A stretch of 64,000 nt of DNA from the NCBI GenBank assembly GCA_905147135.1, contig LR990050.1, positions 15,932,001-15,996,000 of the forward strand, given 5' to 3'. Positions 22,131 through 34,899 of the stretch are shown piece by piece. The position numbers were made by a program, and so were the translations under genes. The first letter of the stretch is position 1. The number at the start of each line of letters is the position of its first letter. Origin of the DNA: Blastobasis lacticolella (Eukaryota > Arthropoda > Insecta > Lepidoptera > Blastobasidae). A model generated the notes under the pieces. The model saw nothing but the letters and a program-made list of their open reading frames with translations, was not told where the DNA came from and made no database searches.

Positions 22131-23984
22131 CACCTAAGTACACAGTGATAAATGACCAGACCGCTTAGATAAATATAGTATCCAATAGTATACATGCATT
22201 GGATTTGCAGTCTAACCTTGACAAATATTCTGTGCCTTGACTGAATTAAACAAATAATTAATTTCCTTGTGACAGGCTACCTATAAGGAAAAACACATCA
22301 TAATTGAAAACGAGACCCCAGAAACGATTTAATCATTATTTGTTATCAATATAAGCTATTGAGACTATTGACAACGATTCTTTGAATCCTGCAATGAAAT
22401 AATATTTTTAAGTATCTGGTAGAATGTCATTCTTGGAGCGTGTGTGGGAAAACCCGCGTGGTAGAATTTCACCGAGCTCCATCCGGTAGTCGGAAACGAG
22501 AGAGGTCTGTCCAACCGGTTTGTCAAGGAAAAACCGGAGCCTTCTATTGTCAGGGCCACCTTCAGGCATCACATTCAAGGTGTAACCTTGCCCAGCTTAT
22601 CATGTACCACCCGGATTTGAACTTTAAACGTTAAACGGTTTAATGGACCCTTCGGCCACTTCTGATTACTTTTATCCTTATTAATGAAGAAATTTTCGAA
22701 ATAGATTTACCTACTCGTAGTACTTTTAGATTTCACTGCAACAAATACCTATCAGATCCTCATTAGCAACTAGTCGAGCTAGTACATCTTAAATTGATGA
22801 AATTTATTGGTAAGTCACGATATTTTGTTAAATTAAGGCAATAAACGAGTCTTATTCTTAAATCTTAATATAAAGAGAAAATATTTGTATTTAACTAGCC
22901 GTACATAATACACTCTACAAATAGACAAAACGCGAATAGCCACTTTGTTCTAGCGATATCCAAAAATATGTCCCTCTTCAGCCTTTGGAGGGCTAATTAC
23001 TCCGTCATCCGTTTAGTAGAACAAAGAGACATCTGTCACAAGACGGTCACAATCCATTGCCTCCATTGGATGCTGCAAGTTAACCTAATTCCAGTAGTTG
23101 AGTTACAAACCGTCCACGATGACCCCTTGATACGGTTCTATGTGGTTTAATAGTTATATTGCCGCGCCCGTTCTCCTCACCTAACAGTGCGATGGTTGAT
23201 GTCACGCAATGGAGTACCTCCGAATCTTTGGAACAACACTGCGTATGACGTGATACGATGACCGAGCCGCACACGCTAAGCCAGAACTTGTTACGTTTTA
23301 TTGTTTACAACTAAACAACTCCAACTTTGCATTTTAGGGTTCCGTTCCGAGGTAAAGGAGAAATTCGATCAAATAATGTGTAAACATCTTTACTCCCGTT
23401 GGCCCTGCCATTATAGAGAGAGTTATTCGAGTTATTTGTTCTTGAACGCTTGAATAGCCGGTGAAGCCATGCGATTTCTTGTTTCTTAAAAGGCAAGCAA
23501 GACGATGGCGAGAGTAATGTTTCGCGCCGCAGCCTTGGTTCAATTAGAGCCACGCGAGACTCAATGCAATGGAGTGATGAAACAAACATTTAAAAAATGT
23601 ACCGTAAAGAGCAAATACCGCCACAATCGAGATATGTGTGCGGAATTAATAATGTGGACGCAAAGCAAACAGCGTACAGTACAAAAGCATTTGTTCATTA
23701 CCACTTCAAAGAACATTTACTTTCGCCGCTACAGCAAGACACGCGGTATTTCGTGCATCTTTAGCCAAAATCAGTTCACTTAAAGAAGGCATCAGCTGTC
23801 ACTTATGCCCAAAGGCTCGCCCTTTACCTCAAGGTATTGTTTACGAAATTAATATTTTTTTTAGTTCATGAATGCTTTAAAAACCGCACAGTATAGTGCA
23901 CAGGAATATGATTCTTGAGGCGGTCATACACTTATGTACGTTATGGGGCCGCTTTTATCGTAAAAGTAAAAGGATAAACCTAAG

Positions 23985-24115
23985 CCAAACTAATATTATA
24001 ATGCAATGCTGTCTGTATGTTGCGTTTTCACGCCTTAGATGGCAAACAACATTGGCCTAACATCTTTGAGTGACCTCTAAATAGAAAAGATAAAACTGGA
24101 TTGATGCTAATGTTA
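23985..24115 (+). mobile_element. Helitron-like 5' fragment
   Basis: AAACTAATATTATAATGCAA, followed by TGTATGTTGCGTTTTCACGC and CTTAGATGG, resembles the 5' half of the family at 54185-54370 and 11377-11510. Confidence 0.4.
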
Positions 24116-24604
24116 TATGACTCTGATTTGTTTGTCTGTATTGGTGCATCAAACATGTGTCTTCACAACTAGTTCTGGAGATTGAACTAGGTGGGATTTT
24201 TCCACTAATTGCCGTGTGTACGTTCAATGTTAATTTCGATGAGTGAAAATTTATTTTAAAAAATGCTGCAAATCGTAAAACGTTGGCGGTTCATCTTCAA
24301 TATTCAGCTGTATATTGCTGGACGCCAGTCTCTGTCACAATGTGACCGGTTTGGCAACGCGATTTTTGACAGGCCCGTAACAGTCCATTGCTGGAACGAA
24401 TGAATAAATAACACTTTCTTGCACATTTAAAAGAATACAATGTGTACTTAAAACATGAACAGAAGAAAAAGCAACAGGAGGCCTGCTGGACTTGGGCCAC
24501 CTTTGTGTTAGATTGTTTCTATAAACTCCATGCTTGGCAGGAGAGTTGGAAGTCCTAGCTAGTTAGCCTCTAACAAAGACATAATCGTCTTCTACGATAC
24601 CCCT

Positions 24605-24962
24605 AAACTTTGGTGGTTAAGGAGTCCGACTCGTAAGCGGGAGGTACTGTGTTCGAACCCTAGTGCCACCATGTACTTACCATGTAATTACGCTTTTCTG
24701 AGTTATGTAGATCAGTTGAACACTAACCGATGCTTTTACGGTAAGGGAAAACATCGTGATCGGTGAGGAAATCTGCACATTCAGACGACTGGATGTGTAC
24801 CCATAAATTGATCATAACCTGTTCCCCTGCTAACAGGGTCGCGGAGGTCAGATGGCAGTTGTTACACTGTAATTACCTGATCTGCCAGATTCTGGATCAT
24901 GGTCAAGTCGGACCCTGGGCCCTCGTGCGCGAGAGCACAACCGGCATGATTATTTTGTGTAG
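24605..24962 (+). repeat. tRNA-derived SINE, best preserved copy
   Basis: It begins with a tRNA-like head: TGGTGGTTAAGGAGTCCGAC (A-box region), a CTCGTAA anticodon-loop-like part and GTGTTCGAACCC (B box), ending near GTGCCACCA. The body has TTTTCTGAGTTATGTA, CATCGTGA, GGTCAGATGGCAGT, GATCTGCCAGATTCTGGATC and the tail GGGCCCTCGTGCGCGAGAGC...CAACCGG. It is used here as reference for the family. No complete cloverleaf forms, so it is not listed as a tRNA gene. Confidence 0.85.
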
Positions 24963-25385
24963 CTTACGTTATATCACCATGTAATGCCTACGTAAATTAT
25001 TTCCTTCAGTCTTCTAATCTATCAGTCAGGTTAAGCTCTGAGATGGCAACGATCGTAACTTTACCACCGCCACTAAGACTACGTCGAACAATTCTCAGTA
25101 ATGATAAGAACGAACTACACAGAACGCAGATTAGTAATATGTCAATACCATTGTATGCGTCATCGTACACGTCGATTTGTGTCGGCGCGGGCGCACTTGT
25201 GCAAACGTTGCGCGTTTGTCAACGTCCAGTATCGCAACGTTCACGGTAAATTCGCCCAAATGGGAATATTATAGCGCCGCACGCACATGAACGTTTGAAT
25301 AAATATACGTATGTCATTGTGAAAGTACCAGGTAACTTGCTTAATTTATCTATTTAGATTGGGGGCGAAGTCTAAATTAATGTTG

Positions 25386-25518
25386 GCTAATTGCCGTTTT
25401 CACTAAACTTAGGAATCGCCTAAGTTCTTTCTTATCTTAGTTTGGACGTTGCTCATCGGCAACAAACTAGTTAAGACAGAACTTAGGCGGTTTTTAAGTG
25501 TAGTTTAAACGGCCATAA
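25386..25518. mobile_element. Hairpin MITE with ~57-base arms
   Basis: The left arm (25386-25444) contains ATTGCCGTTTTCACTAAACT and CGCCTAAGTTCTTTCTTATC. The right arm (25462-25518) contains GACAGAACTTAGGCGG and AAGTGTAGTTTAAACGGCC, its complement with a few differences. The loop is about 17 bases. It has no coding capacity. Confidence 0.8.
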
Positions 25519-26270
25519 GTGGGCTATTAGGGCTTAGGGAGTAGGTACATTCAGACAGGTAGTATGACATCATATCATACGATATTCGTATATCGAAAGC
25601 GTGCCACATAATAATTTTAATCACTACGGTGGCATTGCACGCTCGCACGTACCTAGTTTATTTATTTCTTTTCTTTTCGGTCTTATAATTGTTGATTAAG
25701 TATAAATTCTGGGACAGAAATAATAACTACCTACCTATGTAAAATTATTTACAGCAAAACTTTGACATGGAATCTTATCGTAAACTACCATACAGTTAAC
25801 CACTGTAATATTTGAATTCAAACTAAAAAATATTTATTTTAATAGTATTAAATTAATCTCTTATCAAATGAGCTTTTCAGGTTAAAGATTTACGATGTAT
25901 CATAAATCGTACACACAGCTTCAAAGCCAGCGTAAGTAACCCCCCATCCAGATCGTAAATAGGCGTGTAGCACCAGTGACCCATATAAAAACACCGCGGA
26001 ACAGATGCGGGTCAATATAGTCCAACCAAAATAGCCATAGATTATATCGCTATCTATACCATGTTTTATTTTAAAATCAGAATGTAATAAATACTCGAAG
26101 TTACTTAATCTGCGGCGTGTGTCAGTGGCTCCGCGCCAATCCTCCACTCAAAACAAAACGCAATATTTATTAACATACTACTAATATTTTGAAACCAAAC
26201 TGTTGCATGCTTACTGATAGTTACATGGTAGTAGTTTCATGTGGCTGTAGAAGGTCAGTGAATATAGACT

Positions 26271-26400
26271 AGTCACCCGCCCGGCTTCGCACGGGGTTTC
26301 TCTACCGGAAGAAATTCTCTAACTGATGGTGAAAACCGCATCAAAGTCTGTTTTGTAGTTTCGGAGGAGTGAAATACTGAATAAAAACAATTAAAACTGC
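26271..26400 (-). mobile_element. Helitron-like element 3' end
   Basis: ACTAGTCACCCGCCCGGCTTCGCACGGG is the complement of a CCCGTGCGAAGCCGGG...CTAGT terminus. The following GAAGAAATTCTCTAACTGATG matches the copy at 17948-18110. Confidence 0.65.
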
Positions 26401-29400
26401 TAAATAACATGTCTCACATGGTTTTTCAATCCTCGGGTAATCCACGTTTTCCTGCAAAGTCTATATAATAAGCGTAAATTTATATTACCCTAATAAACTT
26501 TATAACATGTCCACAATTTTGTAACTAATTTAATATATTGCTTGGCTTATGGTAAACATATTTATTTCGGACATGTTTAATTTCAGAATTGAGGCCAGTT
26601 TCAGTTCTATATTGGCTAACATCTACGAAAATGTTTTCAATATCTTACACTTCCGCAGAGAGTGTATCGTAAATCTGGCCTAGTTGTTAGAGTCGTCCGT
26701 TGAATGTTTACTATCGGCGCCAAAGCCAAGCGTCCTTACCTAATTGACGGGTCTAACACAGCCACAGCATAATCCAAGCAATAGGGGTAGGTGCTTCCGA
26801 CTCCCAATGATTGTAAAAACATCGTTAGGTGTCAATCCGGTTCGAACCGATTCACCTGTTCGCTGCATCACTCGACTCAAACCCCATATAGGGGGCGTAC
26901 GAGCGAGGATGAAGCCTGACTAATGAGTCCACTAATTGCGTTCTCATCGACCTTGGCGAGATGACCTTTCTGCTGCCGAGGTCGGGACATTGGCATTTAA
27001 AAATGGGCAAATAAGCCTCGCGGACTGTCCGTCGAGTACTAGTCCGCCCAGTTTAATAACCGATACCACCGGTAAAACAACTTTTACCGTACTCTACCGA
27101 AGTACTCACTGTAATGGAAGCCCCATTTTGTTTATGAATTGACCAATGAGAGTGTAGTTATGATCTATCGAGCTTTTGCGTGACATTGTCGATTTTGTGA
27201 ATGGCCCTTTTAAGAATTACGCCCATTCATGAGTTGCTACCCTCGTCAAGACGGGGAAAGGTTTTACGACTTGTCTATTCTATGAATCGGCGGCGTTTAT
27301 TTGCCGTAGGGGTGGTCGTTCGCTGTTTGTTTGATTAAAAACATGAGCTTATATGAATGTGTGTGTGTGTGAAATATGTTGCTGACTCACATACAATTAT
27401 TAGTTTACGTTACTTGCAGTTTTTATGACAGGCATTTTCTTTAATCAACTAATTTTGTAACCACGTACTCGTGAATGGCTGGGTAAGAGGAATATTACTG
27501 GCGCTGCCGTTCAGACCATAATATATTATTCATTTGTTTTATAAGAAGTCCGCACAAAGTACTAGAAATTAACTGTCCGCCTTTACAGCTTCCTTCTCGT
27601 TCTGGCCAGTCGCAAACACGTTGGTTAGAGCGGCACCGACATTTCCTCATACGGAGCGCTGGCGAGCCACCGGCGACCGCTAATTGTGGACTAAACGTGG
27701 CGATAATCATTAACTCACCGACTTCTGCTAATTACTAAACATTCGTATAATATCCTGCCGCGTTCGGTCTTTGTGAACGCGCCTAAGTAGCCAGTTTACG
27801 GCCGCAGATTAAGTTTTAAAACCGATTGTGTTTTCAAATATGAATTGGAAATTGCGAGGCGACGAACTCTCGCGCTGGAGAGTTGCTATTGTATTCTACA
27901 AACACCTGACAAAATAATACAATGAAACGACCATTAATATAAGCAAACATATACACATTCTTTAAAATTCCGTACTTATTTATGTTAACCCTAAAGCGTC
28001 ACAAATTGTGACTCAATCCATATCAATAGCTACAAACATCTATATACTATATAAAGACGAAAAAGTTTGAGAAAGCTACATTACCACTGATTTATGAAGC
28101 TCTATATTGTACTCCGACAAAAAATAGTTTTATTTTCGGCGGCAAACCGAAAAAGCGCTTGACCCTTGAGTCAGCGCTGTAGAAGTTTGATTAAATTGTC
28201 GTTTTCAAAGCTAATAACATGCAATGTTCGCGTTTCATTAGCTAACTCAATAAACGTCCGTTGAACCACGAGTTCTAGGGAACGAACAGGGATCTCCGCC
28301 GGAGGTCACCAGGAATAACTACGAAAACAATAGCTCTGTTGCACCGGCCAATGGTGCCAACCGAACGGTGCCAATGGTGCCAATCACGGGCTTTACGAGC
28401 GGTGGCACACTTACCCCGGTTTATGGTGCCCTGGTATAGCGCATTAGGGTATAGTCGCTTTGCGACTGACCACTTAACAGCTCATACCTAAGCTTGAGGA
28501 ACTCGATGTCCATATTGTGGTTTTAGCGTCGCTATTTGTACCACCTTCTGCTACTGTCTATACCTATATCGATTCACAAAAGGAAATACACATAGATAAC
28601 ACTGCCTGCCCAATATGATATAACCTTCGCGTTTTGCTGGAATTGCGCCTTAAAATACCTTTTTTGCGGCCCAGTTGTGGCGCCGCACGCCATTGTGCGC
28701 CGGAGTCGGTCGTGGATCGTGATTGAGAGCAAAATAAACCTCCTGTCTGTCAGCTAAAAATCAATGTTTCAATGCGATTCTTTATTGATTCAGTGGTTGT
28801 AACGAACAATGATTTTATTCTGAACCTTACCTTGCTGGTACAATCGTTTCGTGTAACAAGATGCTGTTTTTGTTTAAGTGTAGATGCTGGATATCGAATT
28901 AGGTTTCTATTGTTAAATATTGTAGCAGCCTTTGTTTCTAACAAATACTATAGTATAATACTTTTCCGTTTACATGATGTGAATGAGGCGTTGTCCTTAT
29001 GCACGTAGGTGCTTTGTAGTCAATGTAGTATGTGTTAGTTGCCACGTGTTATCCGTCTGAAATAATCTCACATGCGATCAAAGTATGACTGTGTTTACAG
29101 TAATAAAATTAACACAATCGTATAGTGTTACAACTATTGTGTTAGCAACTTTGAAAACAAGTATGTCCTAATTTTAATTAGTTTGTCGAAGAGGGAAATA
29201 AATACTAATAAATACCTCCATGTCATACTAACATGGTCATAAATCCTAGGTACTAAAGTCCATTCGCGATAAGAAAATAGTGAGTCATCGTTGTCCTCTA
29301 GCCTAGCCCCCCTCGACCAACAAACTAACAAACAACAAATTAGAAAGCTAAGTTCACAGTGACCAGCTGGCATAAATAATAAAAATAAATACCTCGCCGC

Positions 29401-29605
29401 GCCGCCGATTGAAATAATCAATAAATACTAGACCGGCTGCTAAGCAAGCGAAGGGATATCCTTGGCTTTTTTTTAATTTGAGACAATTAAGTTGATTTAA
29501 ATTTAATCTTTTTATAAATATACAATGTTAGAATTTTTTGCCCTGCAGTTGCACTGATGTCTCACTATTTTCTTAACGCGAACGGACTATCCTACTAATA
29601 TTATA

Positions 29606-29822
29606 AACTAGCGATCCGCCCCGGCTTGCAGTTTTCCAGAGGTATCAAATTAAAAAATATATAAAATATAGGCTATTTTAATCACTAATAATTAAGGTGA
29701 AAGAGTTTTTAAAATCGGTTGAGTAGCTTTTTAGTTTATTCATTACCAACAACAAAGAGACATAGGTACAAACAAACCGACAAACAATCTAATCTTTCCT
29801 TTTTATAATATTAGTATAGATG
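29606..29822 (-). mobile_element. Helitron-like element with both ends
   Basis: The 3' end (ACTAGCGATCCGCCCCGGCTT) is at 29606 and the 5' end, complement of TCTATACTAATATTATAAAA, at about 29800-29822. It is about 215 bases and non-coding. A second 5'-end-like piece (TACTAATATTATAAA, about 29595-29608) abuts it, suggesting insertion into or next to another copy. Confidence 0.7.
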
Positions 29823-32192
29823 TCATAGAGTGTTGGTGCACACAATGTGGCGTTCTCGATTCAATCAATAAGAATAATTCCAACTACACAATAACGTCAT
29901 TCTAAAGCCGACTGTTAATTAATGCTTACAACACTACATAGCTGCAACTTGTAACTTCTAAGAAAACTGATAATTCACGAAAATGTGTCAAATAAAATTT
30001 ACCTAACTGTGGACCTAGGCCTTGCCAACCGATTTATTTACCTACATTATTTACCCCATATCCATCCCGGTTTGAAGGACAAACCAACAAACGCCCATAG
30101 TTCGGCGTTTAATAATATTGTAGCACAGATTCAAATATAGTTATGATTGTAGTAAGATTCCCTATCGAACTTATTAAACGTGTGCAATGCCAACCATGCC
30201 ATGTAGCAGTTACATAACGTTCTTACATCAGACTTAAGTTGCAGCGCTCGTAGGTATATTGTTACATGTTAAGGTGTTCCTACCTTACTACCTTACTTAA
30301 TTCTTAGTATATAGTATAAAACAAAGTCGCTTCCCGCAATCTCTCCCTATGTATCGATGTATGTATATATGTACGCTTGGATCTTTTAAACTACGCAACG
30401 GTAAAGTTGTTATACGCGAAAGAAGTCGCGCCGGGTATTAACCTAGTAAAAATAAAAATTGTAAATTATAAAATGGGAAAGCATGTTAGTCGGTTTGTCA
30501 TTGTTACAGGCAGGTGCAACGGGTCCAGTCCAAGCATATTTTAGTTATTCTACTTATTTTTCGCATGAACACTATGGTTCTGAGAGACACCATTTTCGTG
30601 TGAAACGGGGCACTTATATTATTTACCATGGACTGTATGGACGAAATTGTATCCAAGAGCCTGGCCCATAATAATGTAACGTTGATATTAAACCGTGTCA
30701 TAATCATAAATGTGAGCAGTAACAGCCAGCTAGCTATATTTAACACTTAGTAACCTGGTGCGTTGTTTGAAGGCCCGCAATCTCAGCGGAGGGTCGGGCC
30801 GTAAAACCTTCGAGATCCCGATACCCTATAAAATGGGCCTAGTTTCAGCCAATGTATGTGTTATTGTAGGTATACGTAGTAAGCGTGCACGTTAATATGG
30901 TAACAAACAATATGTTAGTCTAAAAATAGACTCTAGGTAGAATGGGCACACCGCGGCGGTACTTACTGCGTTCATTTCCTAAAAGGAGATGGCTTACCTA
31001 TTATGAACTTAAAGATATTGAAAGCAATATTGTATCTGTCTATATTTGAACACGGGCGGAGGGAAAACCACGAAGGACCATAAACTAGCTTTTCTCCGCG
31101 TGGAAATTGTTTTTATGACTCAAGCTTTAGCCTGCTCCACTATTTTAATGACCTCTTTAGTGTGTGAATGCTAGTACTTCGGTGAGATCAAGCTGTATCT
31201 CTGGTTCTACTTAACCGAATTAGACATGCCTGAGATTTTAAGTTGGACCCCAAGCTACCAAACTGTGAAAACCTCGTCTAAATCGGTTCATCGGTTTTTG
31301 CGTGATACGCGTACAGACAAAAAGGCATAAACAAAAAAAATTAGGTTGGCTTACATCTCAGTACGTACCCTACCCCGACTATTTTTCAATGTAGGTACAG
31401 ACGCGGCTTTTTTACAGTTTTATTATAGTAGAGATAAATAAATATACCTAGTGTTTCTTTTATCTGGGTAGGCCCCACCACTAATTCATTTCCACCGCTG
31501 CAACTCCTGTTTAGCCAGAATCTACTAAAGAGCTAGTGGTCATAGTTACATCAGACAGTGTTGCAAAATATGTTTTATTATCGCACGATTGTTCTCCACG
31601 GCCATATCGTTTGTTGGGCGTGATGGTATATTGATACGGTGATGAGGGCAATCGGCGGATGGCAATGCCGCCACGATCGATCTGTGCCTACGTCCATCGA
31701 ACATGGTATTATACAAAGTAACGTAAGAAATGATATGCCCTTCCAGCTTATTTATGTTCCGCAGACTTTGTGATGTTATGGCTGATATTGCATACTTAAA
31801 TCAAGAGAGATCTTGGGAAAATTTGAGAGTTCCAAGATACTTTTGGCACTTGAGTTTTTTTCGCTCGCTCGCAATTTGAGCTCGCTTTTCCGTTTCTGCT
31901 TTTGTAACTTGTCTTATAAGTTCAATAAAAAAATGTCTTATTTAAAAATATCCAGTGATTTTTCTAGGTATTTCATTCGACATACTTTATAATAATTGTG
32001 GAATCCAATAATTAAAAATCTCTCTAAAATCCAAAAATAAAATAATAAATTTATAAAAAACATCCCTTCCGCTGCTTTTACGGCTTGTTAGTAAAGACTT
32101 AAAATACAATGCAAAGTTATTGAAGACTGTAATGAATCAAAACGTGGCGTGATTGCCGGCGCGCGTGTCCGCGGCGGTTAAATCAATTACTC

Positions 32193-32752
32193 ATAGCGTA
32201 GGCCATAGCCATAGCATAGAGTATTCATGGCGACTGCAATCGGCGCGCGGTCAATGTCAATCGATGCAACCGAGTGCTCCGAACTTCTTCACGACACGAA
32301 AACATTAAGTAGCTAGATGTTATAGGCGACAGTTACCGTTTACGTATAGCGTAGGTCATAGCCATAGCATAGAGTATTCATGGCGACTGCAATCGGCGCG
32401 CGGTCAATGTCAATCGATGCAACCGAGTGCTCCGAACTTCTTCACGACACGAAAACATTAAGTAGCTAGATGTTATAGGCGACAGTTACCGCTTACGCAT
32501 AGCGTAGGCCATAGCATAGAGTATTCATGGCGACTGCAATCGGCGCGCGGTCAATGTCAATCGATGCAACCGAGTGCTCCGAACTTCTTCACGACACGCA
32601 AACATTAAGTAGCTAGATGTTATAGGCGACAGTTACCGCTTACGCATAGCGTAGGCCATAGCATAGAGTATTCATGGCGACTGCAATCGGCGCGCGGTCA
32701 ATGTCAATCGATGCAACCGAGTGCTCCGAACTTCTTCACAACACGAAAACAG
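32193..32752 (+). repeat. Tandem array of a 153-bp unit, four copies
   Basis: Units start at ATAGCGTAGG at 32193, 32346, 32499 and 32646, with spacing 153, 153 and 147. The third copy lacks a 6-base GCCATA. Copies are nearly identical (a few substitutions), so the array is young. The unit contains CpG-rich GCAATCGGCGCGCGGTCAAT. Copy four stops at CACGAAAAC, where a SINE is inserted; its remaining part continues at 33023. Confidence 0.93.
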
Positions 32753-33022
32753 GTTGTAGGTTACTCTAATATGGTTGGACAAATTTACACAGCGCCATCT
32801 AGCCCCAAAGTAAGCAAAGCTTGTGTTATTTATGGGTGTTAGATACTGATAAAGTACTTATACTTTTTTAAATACATACATATTGTACATACTACAACCA
32901 CACCCGTAACAGAAATTAAAATACATCATTTAAATTTTTGCTCGGCCGGGAATTGAACCCGGGACCTCTGCATGGCAGACCGACATCTTAAATAACTGAA
33001 CCACTCAGGTCGTCATCTAACA
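32753..33022 (-). repeat. Second tRNA-derived SINE family, inserted in the tandem array
   Basis: On the - strand 33015-32937 reads as a tRNA-like head: GACGACCTGAGTGGTTCAGT (A-box part), then CCGGGTTCAATTCCCGGCCG (B box with matching arms). The body includes the complement of ACAGCGCCATCTAGCCCCAA, also found at 4990-5012. It interrupts the fourth array unit between CACGAAAAC and AAGTAGTTAGAT, with a probable AACA duplication. Confidence 0.75.
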
Positions 33023-33110
33023 TGAAGTAGTTAGATCTTATGGGCGACAGTTACCGCTTGCCATCAGGTAGGCTGTCTGCTCGTTTGACATAGTGTAGCA
33101 TTAAAAAAAA
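33023..33110 (+). repeat. Displaced remainder of the array unit plus repeat tail
   Basis: AAGTAGTTAGATCTTATGGG and CGACAGTTACCGCTTGCCATC continue the interrupted unit, then run into GTAGGCTGTCTGCTCGTTTG and a short A-run. The last motif also occurs as the complement pair at 44110-44165 and directly at 44690-44727. This suggests the array arose from the end of a dispersed repeat. Confidence 0.7.
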
Positions 33111-33414
33111 GTATAGTAGGTACCTCATTATAAGCATTATGCATGCGAATGCGAAATGCTCAGACAGAACACGCGGCTATTGACCCGAACACGTATACAA
33201 TTCAGTCGTAAAACCCGAAATTCGATCAGTTTCAAATTTCCCGCTTACCTAGCTGTCTACTCGAGTCGTAAATCGTATTTTCACTACACTGTTCCGTCGA
33301 TGCGAGAAAGATAATGTTCAAAATGAACTGTTTCCCGTACATGGGCGCAGGAGACATAAACAGCGAAATCTAATATTATGTCGCGCCTTTATTGCTCACA
33401 TAAAGTACCTATAA

Positions 33415-33545
33415 GGAGGTCAGATGGGAGTCGCTCCACTTTAATTACCCGATGTTCCAAATCCTGGATTATGGTCAAAACGGACCCCGCGCCCTCGTTC
33501 GCGAGAACAACCGGGTCGTTAACGCCAAGGTAGCAAGAAAATGAA
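33415..33545 (+). repeat. tRNA-derived SINE, 3' part only
   Basis: AGGTCAGATGGGAGTCGCTC, CCAAATCCTGGATTATGGTC, GCGCCCTCGTTCGCGAGA and CAACCGGGTCGTTAACGCCA match the tail of the SINE at 24605-24962. Confidence 0.75.
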
Positions 33546-34899
33546 ATATATTTATATTTAATACGATTTAATCACGATGATTCTAAGTAATTTATCAGAG
33601 TAAAGTATACTCATAAATTTCGTGTAGGTAATCTAAATAACCTGAACTAATTTGATTTGCCTGTGGTTTGTAACTTGTAACACCGTTATTATGTATGTAT
33701 TGTCAATAAAAACTCATATCACGGTGATGTGGCATAATCGTCTATTACTTCTATAAGTTTCAATCGGCAACGAAGAGCCCGATACAGCCAATTGGTAACA
33801 ATTACACTACTTTGCCGTGATCTTGAATTGCTCTGATTGATGTGCGTGTAGGTCATATGAATTAGACACGATTATGCACGCAACGTGCTTCAATGCTCCA
33901 CTTACCGCGGCGATGCTTTTTAGGAAATCATTTGAAATCAATTGTATGCGACATTGTTTTCTGTATGTGCAGTCTCCTGCCACACGCGACCGGCAGTCCT
34001 TGGTCTGCCGCTATTGTTTTTCTTGCAACACAAACGTTTTAATAGTACGATTGTATCGCTCGATTTCCACGAATACGTTTGAATACGAATGGATTGTCTG
34101 TGATTGTTCGGTATTTTCCTTTATTAGGTTGGAGATTTTATGGACGTCGCGACTGTGAGGGGCTTCACCGAACGGAATCCGTAGAGAGACTTATTGTCGT
34201 TCTAGTCATTTCGACTTGGTTTTTCATTTAATATATTCTTGTAAGATGCTGCTCCATTTCCGTGTTGCTGAAACCTCGGTCTACCTTATTACTTAAATTG
34301 TTTTTAATTGACGAATTCTCTCCTTAAATGATATTGATACGATATTAACTAGCTGAATCGCTGTCGAAGGCCTCCGGCCTGACGACATCCGAGCGGAGCT
34401 AATAAATTTTATGTTCGTGCGCTGCGTTTACGAGCTCCCAAGTTCAGCACCATCTAGCTGTTGGCAATAATTGGTTGGCCACGGCGATGGCGCGGCCTTC
34501 GAGTGGCTGTGACACTTTTAGCATCGAAAAGTTGCCGAAATCTGCGAAATGTCCCCGTGGAGATGCGAGCTTTGGCGGCTCTCCAGCGGAGCCTAGGTGA
34601 GATATCGTCAAGGCTGTAGTGATTAATATATGTAAACGCGGAAGGGGGTGGTGAGACGGAGATTTTCTTTAGGAAGCAAAACTTGATAATTTTACTTTAA
34701 TTCATATAAATTAACGCTACAATAAATTGCGTTTATACAAGTGTGCAATATACGCACGTTTTATCCACCAACAGCCTCACCAATGGAAATGATCCAACGA
34801 TAGTCTTTACAATTACCGCAGCAATGTTAATAGTGCCGTTTTATTTTATGACAAACAATTTGACACATTCGACTTTCCGAGCGATAGACTTGTGAACGG

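Noticed and set aside
24605..24675. tRNA gene (also 32937-33015 and 35200-35260)
   Set aside because: A- and B-box-like motifs are present, but the acceptor stems do not pair and the sequence runs into repeat bodies, so these are SINE heads or chance motifs.
32193..32752. CRISPR-like array
   Set aside because: The units are 153 bp, contiguous and without unique spacers. This is a eukaryotic tandem repeat.
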